64,000 nucleotides of DNA from Pectobacterium brasiliense (GCF_013449685.1 NZ_JACDSF010000033.1:36419-100418); one strand, 5' to 3'; shown: positions 19,792 through 29,409, counted from the first letter of the stretch. A program made the numbers and translations. The notes: generated by a model not told the origin, from the sequence alone.

Positions 19792-20604
19792 TTAACCCCC
19801 TGAACCGAGCAGCGACGTTTTATAGTCGCCGGCTGGAAAACGGAAAGGTACTGGCCCGTCGGCGATACCATCCAAGAACTGACGAACCTGCGGGTCACTG
19901 TTTGCCCTCAGTTGGTCCGCTGTCCCTTCCCCGATCACCCGCTTATCGGCCACGATATACGCGTAATCGGCAATGCTCATCACCTCCGGCACATCGTGAG
20001 AAACCACAATGCAGGTCACGCCCAATGCATGATTCAACTCATCGATGAGCTTCACCAGTGTCCCGAGCGTAATCGGATCTTGCCCGACAAAAGGTTCATC
20101 AAACATAATCAGTTGCGGATCGAGCGCGATGGCTCTCGCCAACGCCGCGCGCCGCGCCATGCCGCCGGAAAGCTCCGCTGGCATCAGTGTCGCCGCACCG
20201 CGTAGTCCCACCGCCTCCAGCTTCATCATGACGATGCTACGCAACAGTTCTTCCGGCAGTTTGGTATGTTCACGCAGCGGCCAGGCGACATTATCAAACA
20301 CGTTCAAATCGGTGAATAACGCACCGGACTGAAACAACATGCTCATTTTCTTGCGCGCGTGGTACAACTCACTGCGCGACAACGTCGGGATATTCTCGCC
20401 ATCAAACCAGATTTCGCCGCTGTCCGGCGGTAGCTGTCCGCCAATCAGGCGCAACAACGTGGTTTTACCGATACCGGAAGGCCCCATGATCGCGGTGACC
20501 TTGCCTTTAGGCACATTCAACGTGATGTCCGTAAAAATCTCTCGCTCTCCGCGCCGAAAGCTAAGACCACGGATCTCGACCAGATTAGTTGCCTCATGGT
20601 TCAT
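19792..20604 (-). CDS. mlaF: ABC transporter ATP-binding protein MlaF
   Basis: The ATPase of the Mla phospholipid transporter, about 270 residues. Walker A is GPSGIGKTT, the signature is LSGGM, Walker B is LIMFDEP, and the H-loop is VVSHD. The C-terminal stretch [19 protein letters not shown] is typical of MlaF and contacts its partner. Two ATGs lie 9 bases apart. The inner one ([11 protein letters not shown], ending at 20604) has AAGGA at 9 bases and is chosen; the outer one (ending at 20613) begins directly on that AAGGA. It is first in mlaFEDCB and diverges from yrbG across a repeat-bearing region. Confidence 0.96.
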   Translation of the reverse strand: MNHEATNLVEIRGLSFRRGEREIFTDITLNVPKGKVTAIMGPSGIGKTTLLRLIGGQLPPDSGEIWFDGENIPTLSRSELYHARKKMSMLFQSGALFTDLNVFDNVAWPLREHTKLPEELLRSIVMMKLEAVGLRGAATLMPAELSGGMARRAALARAIALDPQLIMFDEPFVGQDPITLGTLVKLIDELNHALGVTCIVVSHDVPEVMSIADYAYIVADKRVIGEGTADQLRANSDPQVRQFLDGIADGPVPFRFPAGDYKTSLLGSGG

Positions 20605-20875
20605 TATTTCCATTCCTTACCCATCAGTACGCTCATAAAGAGATCTTTCGCTCCAGCCTAACGGCTGGCTTTCATCAAGGTGCGAGTTTTACAAAAACTT
20701 ACCGTAAGTTCTTGTCCAAAATGGCGGCACAAATCGTTACTGGGTTTTACTTATCGCGACAGGTTTTACTTTTTCGCCAAGCACCGTCAGAATTAGCACT
20801 CATCACAGAAAATGCTTTTTGTGCGAAAATCGTCCAGAAATACTGACTTATTCGACAAGAGGCCGGTGATTATAC

Positions 20876-21000
20876 ACTAAATAATTCGAGTTGCAGGAAG
20901 GCGGCGGCGCAGTGAATCCTCAGGAGCTTACACCAGTAAGTGACTGAGGTGAGCGAGTATAGCCAACGCACATGCAGCTTGAAGTATGACGGTATATATC
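20876..21000 (+). repeat. About 125-bp dispersed palindromic repeat (MITE/REP-like)
   Basis: The ends are inverted copies: TTCGAGTTGCAGG (20884-20896) faces CATGCAGCTTGAA near 20970-20982, which in reverse complement is TTCAAGCTGCATG. The interior (GCGCAGTGAATCCTCAGGAG, GTAAGTGACTGAGG) resembles a family of repeats I recall in many copies in Pectobacterium, Serratia and Yersinia genomes. It occupies most of the spacer before yrbG and ends just before its Shine-Dalgarno. The rest of 20605-20875 holds the mlaF promoter region, with hairpin CCAGCC/GGCTGG (20653-20668) and the palindrome AACTTACCGTAAGTT (about 20697-20710). Confidence 0.65.
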
Positions 21001-21017
21001 CTATTAAAGGACGCTGC

Positions 21018-21983
21018 ATGCTTTTTGCAACACTACTCTTGTTCGTTGGTTTGCTATTACTGGTTTACGGTGCCGATCGTCTTGTCTATGGTGCCGCCGT
21101 GCTTGCGCGTTCTCTTGGCTTACCGCCCTTCGTTATCGGCATCACCATTGTCGGCTTCGGCACCTCGCTACCCGAGCTGATCGTTTCGGTTACCGCTGCG
21201 TTGAACGATCAGAACGATATGGCCGTCGGTAATGTTCTGGGTTCCAATATCACCAATATTTTACTCATTCTCGGCAGCGCGGCACTCATTCGCCCGCTAA
21301 CGGTACATTCGGCCATCCTGCGCCGGGAATTGCCGCTCATGTTATCCGTCACTGTATTGTGCGGCGTTTTACTGCATGATAGCTACCTGAGCCGCACCGA
21401 CGGCATCATGCTGCTCTTTGCCGCTATTCTGTGCCTGGTGTTGATACTTCGCATGGCACAACGGGCGCAGCGGGAAGGCGGCGATAGCCTGACACGCGAA
21501 CAACTGGCGGAACTCCCACAGGATGACAGCAGCCAGATGGTCGCCGTGCTGTGGTCGATTCTCGGCGTGATTATTTTACCCATGGCCGCTCGTATGGTGG
21601 TGGATAACGCTACCGTCATTGCACGCTACTTCGATATCAGTGAGTTGACTATCGGGCTGACCATCTTGGCGATTGGTACCAGCTTGCCTGAGCTTGCTAC
21701 CGCTATCGTCGGGACGCTGAAGAAAGAAGATGATATTGCGCTGGGCAACCTGATTGGCTCGAACATTTTTAATATTGCTATTGTGCTGGGTGTACCGGCT
21801 CTGCTCTCACCGGGCGCACTGAACCCTCAGGCTTTTCAGCGCGACTATTGGGTCATGCTGGCGGCGAGCGTGCTGTTAACCGCACTGTGCCTCAGCAAAA
21901 AACGCCGTATAGAACAAGGCGCAGGCGCATTATTATGCTGCGCGTTCATCGCCTATCTGACGGCTCTGTTCTTTTTTTCATAA
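21018..21983 (+). CDS. yrbG: Calcium/sodium:proton antiporter YrbG
   Basis: A 321-residue inner-membrane protein of the Ca2+:cation antiporter family. It has two inverted-repeat halves, each with the alpha-repeat motif GTSLPEL (first GFGTSLPELIVSV and GNVLGSNITNI; second AIGTSLPELATAI and GNLIGSNIFNI). The start MLFATLLLFVGLL at 21018 has AAAGGA 8 bases upstream and matches E. coli; an earlier GTG would translate the repeat element. It heads the yrbG-kdsD-kdsC-lptCAB cluster. Confidence 0.95.
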   Translation: MLFATLLLFVGLLLLVYGADRLVYGAAVLARSLGLPPFVIGITIVGFGTSLPELIVSVTAALNDQNDMAVGNVLGSNITNILLILGSAALIRPLTVHSAILRRELPLMLSVTVLCGVLLHDSYLSRTDGIMLLFAAILCLVLILRMAQRAQREGGDSLTREQLAELPQDDSSQMVAVLWSILGVIILPMAARMVVDNATVIARYFDISELTIGLTILAIGTSLPELATAIVGTLKKEDDIALGNLIGSNIFNIAIVLGVPALLSPGALNPQAFQRDYWVMLAASVLLTALCLSKKRRIEQGAGALLCCAFIAYLTALFFFS

Positions 21984-22017
21984 GAGCCTGTTTTTCATAA
22001 AATGCTCTGTTTTTCAT
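21974..22017 (+). repeat. Three short direct repeats between yrbG and kdsD
   Basis: TTTTTCAT occurs at 21974-21981, 21991-21998 and 22010-22017, the last two within CTGTTTTTCAT. The first copy overlaps the yrbG stop. This looks like local slippage duplication. Confidence 0.5.
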
Positions 22018-22036
22018 CATAATCAGGACTATTGGT

Positions 22037-23128
22037 ATGTCACAGTTTGAACAAGATGCTCATCTAAAACAGCAGTCTGACCGTGCACTATCCGATCATA
22101 CACCACGAGTCGATCATGGCTCACAAACCGGCCATAGGTTACAAAAGGCTCATGAACTACCAGCCGATTTCGACTTCCAACAAGCGGGCAAGCAAGTACT
22201 GAGTATTGAGCGCGATGGGCTTGCGCAATTAGACCAGTACATTGATGACAACTTTACACTTGCCTGCAAAAAGATATTCGATTGCCAGGGCAAAGTGGTC
22301 GTGATGGGAATGGGCAAATCCGGTCACATCGGCTGCAAGATTGCCGCAACCTTCGCTAGCACCGGTACGCCTGCTTTTTTTGTTCATCCAGGCGAAGCCA
22401 GCCACGGTGACCTCGGTATGGTGACGCCGCACGATATCGTGATCGCCATTTCCAACTCTGGCGAGTCACATGAAATTCTGTCGCTGATTCCGGTTCTGAA
22501 ACGCCAGAAAGTGTTCCTGATCTGCATGACCAGCGCACCAGAAAGTTCGATGGGCAAGGCTGCGGATATTCACCTGTGCGTTCACGTCCCGCAGGAAGCC
22601 TGTCCGCTCGGTCTGGCACCCACCACCAGCACCACGGCAACGCTGGTCATGGGAGACGCGCTGGCGGTGGCGTTGTTACAGGCGCGCGGCTTTACTGCCG
22701 AAGATTTCGCCCTTTCTCACCCTGGTGGCGCACTCGGCCGCAAACTTTTATTGCGCGTCAGCGATATCATGCATTCGGGTGATGAGATTCCCCATGTCCC
22801 ACACGATGCCTCGCTGCGTGATGCGCTGGTGGAAATTACGCGCAAAAATCTGGGTATGACGGTAATCTGCGAGGCGGATATGAAAATTCAGGGCATCTTT
22901 ACCGATGGTGACCTGCGCCGCATCTTCGACATGAATATTGACTTGAACAGCGCGCGCATTGCTGATGTGATGACCGCAGGCGGCATCCGGGTCGCACCGC
23001 AAACGCTGGCGGTGGATGCACTTAACCTGATGCAGTCGCGCCACATCACCTCAGTGCTGGTGGCAGAAAACGATCGTCTGGTCGGGATCGTCCATATGCA
23101 CGATATGCTGCGGGCTGGCGTGGTTTAA
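22037..23128 (+). CDS. kdsD: D-arabinose 5-phosphate isomerase KdsD
   Basis: A 363-residue enzyme converting D-ribulose 5-phosphate to D-arabinose 5-phosphate, the first step of KDO synthesis for lipopolysaccharide. A SIS domain (about 75-215: VVVMGMGKSGHIG, ISNSGES, STTATLVMGDALA) is followed by two CBS domains (about 240-360). The catalytic region closes in LSHPGGALGRKLLLRV. It carries about 35 extra polar residues at the N-terminus (QDAHLKQQSDRALSDHTPRV...) before the conserved FDFQQAGK; E. coli KdsD is 328 residues. AGGA before the ATG at 22037 supports this long start. Confidence 0.95.
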   Translation: MSQFEQDAHLKQQSDRALSDHTPRVDHGSQTGHRLQKAHELPADFDFQQAGKQVLSIERDGLAQLDQYIDDNFTLACKKIFDCQGKVVVMGMGKSGHIGCKIAATFASTGTPAFFVHPGEASHGDLGMVTPHDIVIAISNSGESHEILSLIPVLKRQKVFLICMTSAPESSMGKAADIHLCVHVPQEACPLGLAPTTSTTATLVMGDALAVALLQARGFTAEDFALSHPGGALGRKLLLRVSDIMHSGDEIPHVPHDASLRDALVEITRKNLGMTVICEADMKIQGIFTDGDLRRIFDMNIDLNSARIADVMTAGGIRVAPQTLAVDALNLMQSRHITSVLVAENDRLVGIVHMHDMLRAGVV

Positions 23129-23147
23129 AAAGAAAGGATAATAGTGA

Positions 23148-23714
23148 ATGAGTGAAGTCAGGGCGCAAACCGATACCTGCTATGGACCTGTCGATCAACA
23201 GGTACTGGATAAAGCCCGTGAGGTTCGCCTGTTAATTTGCGACGTTGACGGCGTGATGTCAGATGGTCTGATTTACATGGGTAATCACGGCGAAGAGTTG
23301 AAGGCCTTTAACGTCCGCGACGGCTATGGCATTCGCTGCTTGCTGACGTCCGATATTGAGGTTGCCATCATTACCGGCCGTTCAGCAAAACTGCTGGAAG
23401 ATCGGTGTAAAACGCTGGGCATTAACCATCTTTATCAGGGGCAATCGGATAAGGTTTTGGCCTTCAACGATCTGTTGGATAAACTGTCAGTAACAGCAAA
23501 TCAGGTGGCGTATATCGGCGACGATATGATCGACTGGCCAGTGATGGCACAGGTCGGGCTAAGCGTTGCCGTGGCAGACGCCCATCCACTGCTGTTACCA
23601 CGTGCAAATTATGTCACCCGCATTGCGGGAGGCCGTGGCGCAGTACGTGAGCTGTGTGATTTGATTCTGTTCTCGCAGGACAAGCTGGAGCATGCCAAAG
23701 GGTTGTCAATATGA
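23148..23714 (+). CDS. kdsC: KDO 8-phosphate phosphatase KdsC
   Basis: A 188-residue HAD-superfamily phosphatase that releases phosphate from KDO 8-phosphate, yielding KDO for lipid A glycosylation. Nucleophile and acid aspartates are in LICDVDGVMSDG, the lysine region is in GQSDKVLAFNDLL, and the terminal metal aspartates are in YIGDDMIDWPVM. AAAGGA precedes the start, 20 bases after kdsD. Its stop overlaps the lptC start by 4 bases (ATGA), indicating translational coupling. Confidence 0.97.
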   Translation: MSEVRAQTDTCYGPVDQQVLDKAREVRLLICDVDGVMSDGLIYMGNHGEELKAFNVRDGYGIRCLLTSDIEVAIITGRSAKLLEDRCKTLGINHLYQGQSDKVLAFNDLLDKLSVTANQVAYIGDDMIDWPVMAQVGLSVAVADAHPLLLPRANYVTRIAGGRGAVRELCDLILFSQDKLEHAKGLSI

Positions 23715-24277
23715 GTACAACCAAGCGTTGGCTCACCACTTTTCTGGCCCTGTTAGCGCTTATCCTCATCGGCTGGAATATTGCGGATAACGACAGGGTA
23801 ACAGTACCGGATGAAAACGACCCCGCCGTGCCAGTTTATACCAGTGAAAAGACGAGTACGCAGGTATACAGCCCCGCGGGTAAGCTGAGCTACAGACTGA
23901 TTTCGGAAAAAGCGGAGTATTTTAACGACGAGCAGTTGAGTTGGTTTACCAAGCCTGTTGCCACGCTATTCAATGAACAAGGCACTGCAACCTGGTCAGT
24001 ACGTGCCGATCGCGCCAAGCTGACCAAAGACAAGATGCTCTATCTGTACGGCAACGTTGAGGTGAATAGCCTGACGAAAGACGCACAGCTTCAGCGCATC
24101 ACAACGAATAATGCCCAGGTGAATCTGGTCACGCAGGACATCTCTTCCGATGATGAAGTCACCCTGTACGGCGCCAGCTTCACGTCAAGCGGAATGAAAA
24201 TGCGCGGAAATCTGCGTAACAAAACGGCCGAGTTGATCGAAAAGGTAAAAACCTCTTATGAAATCCAAAACCAATAA
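23711..24277 (+). CDS. lptC: LPS export protein LptC
   Basis: A 188-residue bitopic inner-membrane protein that receives LPS from LptB2FG and passes it to LptA. One N-terminal helix (about 7-24, WLTTFLALLALILIGWNIA) is followed by a periplasmic beta-jellyroll (about 60-185). The start overlaps kdsC by 4 bases and the end overlaps lptA by 20, typical of this cluster. Length is close to the E. coli protein (191). Confidence 0.96.
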   Translation: MSTTKRWLTTFLALLALILIGWNIADNDRVTVPDENDPAVPVYTSEKTSTQVYSPAGKLSYRLISEKAEYFNDEQLSWFTKPVATLFNEQGTATWSVRADRAKLTKDKMLYLYGNVEVNSLTKDAQLQRITTNNAQVNLVTQDISSDDEVTLYGASFTSSGMKMRGNLRNKTAELIEKVKTSYEIQNQ

Positions 24278-24824
24278 TCTGATGCGTAACACCCTGATCG
24301 CCAGCTCGCTGTTCGCCGTCAGCGTTTCCGCCTTTGCCGTGACCGGCGATAGCAATCAACCTATTCATATTGATTCAGCACAGCAATCTCTGGACATGCA
24401 GGGCAACACGGTGACCTTCACCGGTAATGTTGTCGTGAAGCAAGGCACGATTGAAGTAAAAGCCGACAAGGTCGTCGTGACGCGCCCACAGGGCACGCAA
24501 GGCAGTGAAGTGGTGGAAGGTTACGGCAACCCTGTGACGTTCTACCAGATGCAGGACAACGGCAAACCGGTAAAAGGTCACGCGCAGAAAATCCGCTACG
24601 AGCTGGCCACTGACTTTCTGGTGCTGACGGGCAATGCTTATCTGGAACAGCAGGACAGCAATGTCAAAGGTGATCGCATCACTTATCTGGTGAAGCAGCA
24701 GCAAATGGAAGCGACCAGCGACAAAGGAAAACGCGTGACGACGGTGTTGGTCCCTTCTCAGCTTCAGGAGAAAGAGAACAAGAGCAAGCCTTCTCGTTCT
24801 CAGCAACCACGGGTCACTGAATAA
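24258..24824 (+). CDS. lptA: Periplasmic LPS-binding protein LptA
   Basis: A 188-residue bridge protein whose jellyroll units stack to carry LPS across the periplasm to LptDE. The signal peptide is about 28 residues (ending AVSVSAFA). The mature part starts VTGDSNQPIHIDSAQQSLDMQ, with the OstA-like core (NTVTFTGNVVVKQGTI, DNGKPVKGHA, SDKGKRVTTVLVPSQL). The Lys/Ser-rich tail is variable. The start lies within the end of lptC, so the two are coupled; lptB follows 3 bases later. Confidence 0.97.
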   Translation: MKSKTNNLMRNTLIASSLFAVSVSAFAVTGDSNQPIHIDSAQQSLDMQGNTVTFTGNVVVKQGTIEVKADKVVVTRPQGTQGSEVVEGYGNPVTFYQMQDNGKPVKGHAQKIRYELATDFLVLTGNAYLEQQDSNVKGDRITYLVKQQQMEATSDKGKRVTTVLVPSQLQEKENKSKPSRSQQPRVTE

Positions 24825-24827
24825 GTT

Positions 24828-25553
24828 ATGGCAACATTAACCGCAGAAAATCTCGCCAAGGCGTACAAAGGCCGTAAGGTCGTGGAAAACGTCAGTCTCA
24901 CGGTGAATTCCGGTGAAATCGTCGGCCTGCTTGGGCCGAACGGTGCTGGCAAAACGACAACGTTCTACATGGTCGTGGGCATTGTTCCGCGTGATGAAGG
25001 ACGTATCGTCATCGACGATGACGACATCAGCCTGCTTCCTTTGCACGAACGCGCGCTGCGCGGCATCGGCTATCTGCCGCAGGAAGCCTCTATCTTCCGT
25101 CGCTTAAGCGTTTATGACAATCTGATGGCGGTGTTACAGATCCGTAAAGATCTGACGACCGAACAGCAGGAAGATCGTGCCAATGAGCTAATGGAAGAAT
25201 TCCATATTATTCATTTGCGCGATAGTCTGGGACAATCGCTGTCCGGTGGAGAAAGACGCCGCGTAGAGATTGCGCGTGCGCTGGCAGCGAATCCGAAGTT
25301 CATCCTGCTGGATGAACCGTTTGCGGGCGTAGACCCGATCTCCGTACTGGATATTAAAAAAATCATTGAGCATCTGCGTGACAGCGGGCTTGGCGTGTTG
25401 ATTACCGATCATAACGTCCGCGAAACGCTTGATGTCTGTGAACGAGCCTATATCGTGAGTCAGGGCAACCTGATCGCCCACGGTTCACCGACTGATATTC
25501 TGGCCGATGAACAGGTGAAACGCGTCTATCTGGGCGAAGGCTTCCGACTCTGA
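24828..25553 (+). CDS. lptB: LPS export ABC transporter ATP-binding protein LptB
   Basis: A 241-residue ATPase that works as a dimer with LptF and LptG to extract LPS from the inner membrane. Walker A is [10 protein letters not shown] at about 38-47, Q-loop LPQEAS, signature LSGGERRR, Walker [12 protein letters not shown] and H-loop ITDHNV. The C-terminal YLGEGFRL is the conserved tail of LptB. It follows lptA by 3 bases. rpoN starts 49 bases later in the same direction. Confidence 0.98.
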   Translation: MATLTAENLAKAYKGRKVVENVSLTVNSGEIVGLLGPNGAGKTTTFYMVVGIVPRDEGRIVIDDDDISLLPLHERALRGIGYLPQEASIFRRLSVYDNLMAVLQIRKDLTTEQQEDRANELMEEFHIIHLRDSLGQSLSGGERRRVEIARALAANPKFILLDEPFAGVDPISVLDIKKIIEHLRDSGLGVLITDHNVRETLDVCERAYIVSQGNLIAHGSPTDILADEQVKRVYLGEGFRL

Positions 25554-25602
25554 TAGGGTAATATCTTCTCTTTGCAGTACTTATGGGACGTTAGCGCGAT
25601 TT

Positions 25603-27036
25603 ATGAAGCAAGGTTTGCAACTCAGGCTTAGCCAGCAACTGGCCATGACTCCACAGCTCCAACAGGCGATCCGCCTGTTGCAACTGTCCACGCTTGAATT
25701 GCAACAGGAGATTCAACTGGCGTTAGAAAGTAATCCGTTGCTCGAACAAACGGATCAGCACGACGAAATCGAGTCATTTGAAAAGGCAGACAGCGATTCG
25801 CTGGATACCGGCGAAGCCCTTGAACAAAGAGATATGCCGGAAGAATTACCGCTCGATGCCACCTGGGATGAAATCTACTCCGCAGGCACGCCGTCGGGCA
25901 CTGGCACCGACTATCGCGATGAAGAACTGCCGATTTATCAAGGTGAAACCACGCAAACGCTTCAGGATTACCTGATGTGGCAGGTTGAGCTAACGCCGTT
26001 TTCCGACACCGACGCGGCTATCGCGACCTCTATCGTCGATGCCGTCGACAACACCGGTTACCTGACCGTACCGTTGCAGGACATTCTTGACAGCATCGGT
26101 GACGACGACGTGACGCTGGAAGAGGTTGAAGCCGTACTCAAACGCGTGCAGCGCTTCGATCCCGTTGGCGTCGCCGCTCGCGATCTGCGTGATTGTCTGC
26201 TGGTGCAGCTTTCCCAATTCGCCGACGACACGCCACGCCTGACCGAAGCGCGCCTGATCGTCAGCGATCATCTCGATCTGTTAGCCAACCATGATTTCCG
26301 CAGCCTGATCCGCGTTACTCGTCTGAAAGAAGAGGTGCTGAAAGAAGCGCTGGCGCTGATCCAATCGCTCGATCCCCGTCCGGGACAATCGATCAACACC
26401 GGTGAATCCGAATACGTGATTCCTGACGTGCTGGTACGTAAAGTTCAGGGGATCTGGACCGTCGAACTGAACACCGACAGCATACCTCGGTTGCAGATTA
26501 ACCAGCAGTATGCCGCGCTGGGTAACAGCGCACGCAACGACAGCGACGGGCAGTTTATCCGCAGCAATCTGCAAGAAGCCCGCTGGCTCATCAAAAGCCT
26601 GGAAAGCCGTAATGACACGCTGCTGAAGGTCACCCGCTGCATCGTCGAACAGCAGCAGGATTTCTTCGAGCAGGGCGAAGAATTCATGAAGCCCATGGTA
26701 CTGGCAGACATCGCTCAAGCGGTGGATATGCATGAATCCACCATCTCACGCGTGACGACACAGAAGTTCCTGCACAGCCCGCGCGGCATTTTTGAGCTAA
26801 AATATTTCTTCTCCAGCCACGTTAATACCGATAGCGGCGGAGAAGCCTCGTCAACGGCAATCCGCGCGTTGGTGAAGAAGCTTATTGCAGCGGAAAACCC
26901 CGTGAAGCCACTGAGCGATAGCAAGCTTACGGCGCTGCTCTCCGATCAGGGCATCATCGTGGCACGTCGAACCGTGGCAAAATACCGAGAGTCTTTATCT
27001 ATCCCACCATCGAATCAGCGTAAACAACTGGTTTGA
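25603..27036 (+). CDS. rpoN: RNA polymerase sigma-54 factor RpoN
   Basis: A 477-residue sigma factor for nitrogen, flagellar, hrp/type III and other enhancer-dependent promoters. The Gln/Leu-rich activator-contact region ([24 protein letters not shown]) is at the extreme N-terminus. An acidic spacer follows (about 50-110), then the core-binding domain, the helix-turn-helix ([15 protein letters not shown]) and the RpoN box [10 protein letters not shown] near the C-terminus, which reads the -24 element. All parts are intact. It is followed by hpf, ptsN, rapZ and npr, the conserved sigma-54 neighbourhood. Confidence 0.98.
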   Translation: MKQGLQLRLSQQLAMTPQLQQAIRLLQLSTLELQQEIQLALESNPLLEQTDQHDEIESFEKADSDSLDTGEALEQRDMPEELPLDATWDEIYSAGTPSGTGTDYRDEELPIYQGETTQTLQDYLMWQVELTPFSDTDAAIATSIVDAVDNTGYLTVPLQDILDSIGDDDVTLEEVEAVLKRVQRFDPVGVAARDLRDCLLVQLSQFADDTPRLTEARLIVSDHLDLLANHDFRSLIRVTRLKEEVLKEALALIQSLDPRPGQSINTGESEYVIPDVLVRKVQGIWTVELNTDSIPRLQINQQYAALGNSARNDSDGQFIRSNLQEARWLIKSLESRNDTLLKVTRCIVEQQQDFFEQGEEFMKPMVLADIAQAVDMHESTISRVTTQKFLHSPRGIFELKYFFSSHVNTDSGGEASSTAIRALVKKLIAAENPVKPLSDSKLTALLSDQGIIVARRTVAKYRESLSIPPSNQRKQLV

Positions 27037-27059
27037 TCTCAACAGAGAAGGAAGACACT

Positions 27060-27347
27060 ATGCAGCTCAACATTACCGGACAACACATCGATATCACTGA
27101 ACCACTACGTGATTTTGTGAATGGCAAGTTTGCCAAATTAGAGCAGTATTTTGACCGGATTAATCAGGTCAATGTGGTATTGAGAGTGGAAAAAGTTCAG
27201 CAAATTGCCGAGGCCACGCTCCACGTAAATGGCGGCGAGCTGCATGCAACCTCAGAGGCGGTAGATATGTACGCCGCAATAGATTTATTGATTGATAAGC
27301 TGGCGAGACAGCTCAATAAGCATAAAGATAAACTCAAGCAGCACTAA
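27060..27347 (+). CDS. hpf: Ribosome hibernation-promoting factor Hpf
   Basis: A 95-residue short-form HPF that binds the 30S decoding region and, with RMF, stabilises 100S ribosome dimers in stationary phase. The sequence MQLNITGQHIDITEPLRDFV...YFDRINQVNVVL...KHKDKLKQH matches the enterobacterial family end to end. The ATG at 27060 has AGAAGGAAG upstream; an in-frame start nine codons earlier overlaps the rpoN stop and is rejected. Confidence 0.97.
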   Translation: MQLNITGQHIDITEPLRDFVNGKFAKLEQYFDRINQVNVVLRVEKVQQIAEATLHVNGGELHATSEAVDMYAAIDLLIDKLARQLNKHKDKLKQH

Positions 27348-27353
27348 TTTTCT

Positions 27354-27405
27354 CCTTTGCCATTTGGCAAAGGACAAACTCGGCCCATCCATCGGGTGGG
27401 TCGGG
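27354..27405 (+). other. Two tandem hairpins between hpf and ptsN
   Basis: CCTTTGCC/GGCAAAGG (27354-27361, 27366-27373) forms a perfect 8-bp stem. It is followed by CGGCCCATCC facing GGGTGGGTCGG around ATC. There is no T-tract; they may act as an attenuator or mRNA-stability element inside the rpoN operon. Confidence 0.5.
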
Positions 27406-27442
27406 ATCACCAGAAGTGAAAGCGTCGTTAAGTGAAAATAAA

Positions 27443-27916
27443 ATGAACCACGATCCCGTATTGCAGCTCAGCACCGTACTACGTCCTGAGTGCACCCGAA
27501 GCACCGTCCACTGCCAGAGTAAGAAACGGGCATTGGAAATTATCAGTGAGCTGGCCGCCAGGCAGCTTAACATTCCTTCGCAGATTATCTTTGATGCCAT
27601 CCTGACCCGGGAGCGGATGGGCAGCACGGGAATCGGCGGCGGCATTGCCATTCCTCACGGTAAGCTGGAAGATGATAATGCGCTGGGTGCCATCGGTGTT
27701 TTCATCCAATTAGAGCAACCGATCGCTTTCGATGCCATTGATAATCAGGCCGTTGATCTGCTTTTTGCCTTGCTGGTTCCAGCGGAACAATGTAAAACCC
27801 ATTTGCATACCCTGTCGCTTGTTGCCAAGCGGCTGGCGGATAAAACGGTTTGCCGACGCCTGCGTGCGGCGCAAAGCGATGAAGAGCTGTACCAGATTAT
27901 GACGGAAGCCGGTTAA
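27443..27916 (+). CDS. ptsN: Nitrogen-PTS regulatory protein EIIA-Ntr
   Basis: A 157-residue EIIA of the fructose/mannitol type that ends the PtsP-NPr-PtsN phosphorelay. In E. coli its unphosphorylated form regulates potassium uptake (TrkA, KdpD). The phosphorylated histidine is H72 in GIAIPHGKLED. ATG 27443 (MNHDPVLQLSTVL) aligns with the E. coli start; a GTG 27 bases earlier is possible, and both have weak ribosome-binding sites. rapZ and npr follow downstream. Confidence 0.96.
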   Translation: MNHDPVLQLSTVLRPECTRSTVHCQSKKRALEIISELAARQLNIPSQIIFDAILTRERMGSTGIGGGIAIPHGKLEDDNALGAIGVFIQLEQPIAFDAIDNQAVDLLFALLVPAEQCKTHLHTLSLVAKRLADKTVCRRLRAAQSDEELYQIMTEAG

Positions 27917-28076
27917 GCCGGATGGTTGTCATGTTCACGATGACGGGCGATTCGCCGTGGATTCAGAGAATGCTTGCAATCCCTGCGCTAAGCCGTCATT
28001 TTTTTAGCTATACATCACTTTATAAAAACAGTGGCAATGTAAATTCGCTATCACATTGCCAGAGGGGAGTCGTCAG

Positions 28077-28934
28077 ATGGTGCTGATGATTGTCAGTGGT
28101 CGCTCAGGTTCAGGGAAATCTGTCGCCCTGCGCGCACTGGAAGATATGGGGTTCTACTGCGTAGATAACCTGCCAGTGGTTCTACTGCCAGAACTGGCTA
28201 ATACGCTTGCAGCACGTAACATTTCCGCAGCAGTCAGCATTGACGTGCGCAATATGCCGGAATCACCCGAGATCTTCGAGCATGCCATGGAGCAACTGCC
28301 GCCAAGCTTCTCGCCTCAACTGCTGTTTCTGGATGCCGATCGCAATACGCTGATCCGTCGCTACAGCGACACTCGTCGCCTTCACCCGCTCTCCAGCAAG
28401 AACCTGTCACTGGAAAGCGCGATTGATGAAGAAAGCGACCTGCTGGAGCCGCTGCGTTCACGCGCCGACCTGATTATCGACACCTCAGAGATGTCGGTAC
28501 ATGAACTGGCCGAGATGCTGCGTACCCGACTACTCGGCAAGCGAGAACGCGAGCTCACGATGGTGTTCGAATCGTTCGGTTTCAAGCACGGTATCCCTAT
28601 CGATGCGGATTACGTCTTTGACGTGCGCTTCCTGCCGAACCCGCACTGGGATCCGAAACTGCGCCCGATGACCGGTCTGGATAAGCCCGTTGCGTCCTTC
28701 CTCGACAGGCACACCGAAGTTCACAACTTCATCTACCAGACTCGCAGCTATCTGGAACTGTGGCTGCCGATGCTGGAAACCAATAACCGTAGCTACCTGA
28801 CTGTCGCCATTGGCTGTACCGGCGGTAAACACCGTTCCGTCTACGTCGCCGAACAGCTGGCAGACTACTTCCGCTCACGCGGTAAGAACGTACAGTCTCG
28901 CCACCGTACGCTGGAAAAACGTAAACCCTCGTAA
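28077..28934 (+). CDS. rapZ: RNase adapter protein RapZ
   Basis: A 285-residue protein that binds small RNA GlmZ and presents it to RNase E, thereby controlling glucosamine-6-phosphate synthase; it also senses GlcN6P. Walker A is GRSGSGKS at 8-15, followed by the adjacent nucleotide-binding fold. The highly conserved C-terminal domain has [14 protein letters not shown] and the basic RNA-binding tail [16 protein letters not shown]. The ATG at 28077 follows GAGGGGAG; the seven-codon upstream extension would cover that Shine-Dalgarno. Confidence 0.97.
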   Translation: MVLMIVSGRSGSGKSVALRALEDMGFYCVDNLPVVLLPELANTLAARNISAAVSIDVRNMPESPEIFEHAMEQLPPSFSPQLLFLDADRNTLIRRYSDTRRLHPLSSKNLSLESAIDEESDLLEPLRSRADLIIDTSEMSVHELAEMLRTRLLGKRERELTMVFESFGFKHGIPIDADYVFDVRFLPNPHWDPKLRPMTGLDKPVASFLDRHTEVHNFIYQTRSYLELWLPMLETNNRSYLTVAIGCTGGKHRSVYVAEQLADYFRSRGKNVQSRHRTLEKRKPS

Positions 28935-28965
28935 GAGTCGACAAACCAGACCAACCAGGTAACCT

Positions 28966-29238
28966 ATGACAGTCCGGCAAACGGTTGAAATCAAAAACAA
29001 GCTGGGCATGCACGCTCGCCCAGCCATGAAGCTGTTCGAGCTGGTGCAGAGCTTTGATGCAGAAGTGATACTGCGTAATGACAGCGGCACCGAAGCCGAA
29101 GCCAGCAGCGTGATTGCCATGCTAATGCTGGACTCGGCCAAAGGGCGACTCATCGAGGTAGAAGCGACGGGCCCAGATGAAGAGCAGGCGCTTGCCGCCG
29201 TCATCGGGCTGTTCGAAGCCGGGTTCGACGAGGACTAG
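28966..29238 (+). CDS. npr: Phosphocarrier protein NPr
   Basis: A 90-residue HPr paralogue that relays phosphate from PtsP to PtsN. The phosphorylated His16 is in [13 protein letters not shown], and the Ser region is [15 protein letters not shown]. It follows rapZ by 31 bases and is the last gene of the rpoN cluster. A terminator lies about 105 bases downstream. Confidence 0.97.
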   Translation: MTVRQTVEIKNKLGMHARPAMKLFELVQSFDAEVILRNDSGTEAEASSVIAMLMLDSAKGRLIEVEATGPDEEQALAAVIGLFEAGFDED

Positions 29239-29343
29239 CATTTCCTTAGCAGGCTATCTGCCAGCCTTTGTAGCAAGGAGCGCTTCACTTTCCCTTCCGA
29301 ACCTCCTACTATCTACCTCTATAAATCATAATATTTTCTTATA

Positions 29344-29377
29344 CCCCCTGCTCCTTTGGGTGCGGGGGGTTATTTTT
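29344..29377 (+). terminator. Terminator of the rpoN-npr operon
   Basis: CCCCCTGC (29344-29351) pairs with GCGGGGGG (29362-29369) with one wobble pair, then TTATTTTTA follows. Confidence 0.8.
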
Positions 29378-29409
29378 ATATCATCTGAAAATACCAACTG
29401 GAGAGGAGT

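Noticed and set aside
21974..22017. Three TTTTTCAT units as a possible CRISPR or iteron array
   Set aside because: Units are 8 bases with spacers of 9-11 bases in a T-rich stop-codon region; there is no cas gene or origin signal. Listed only as a short repeat.
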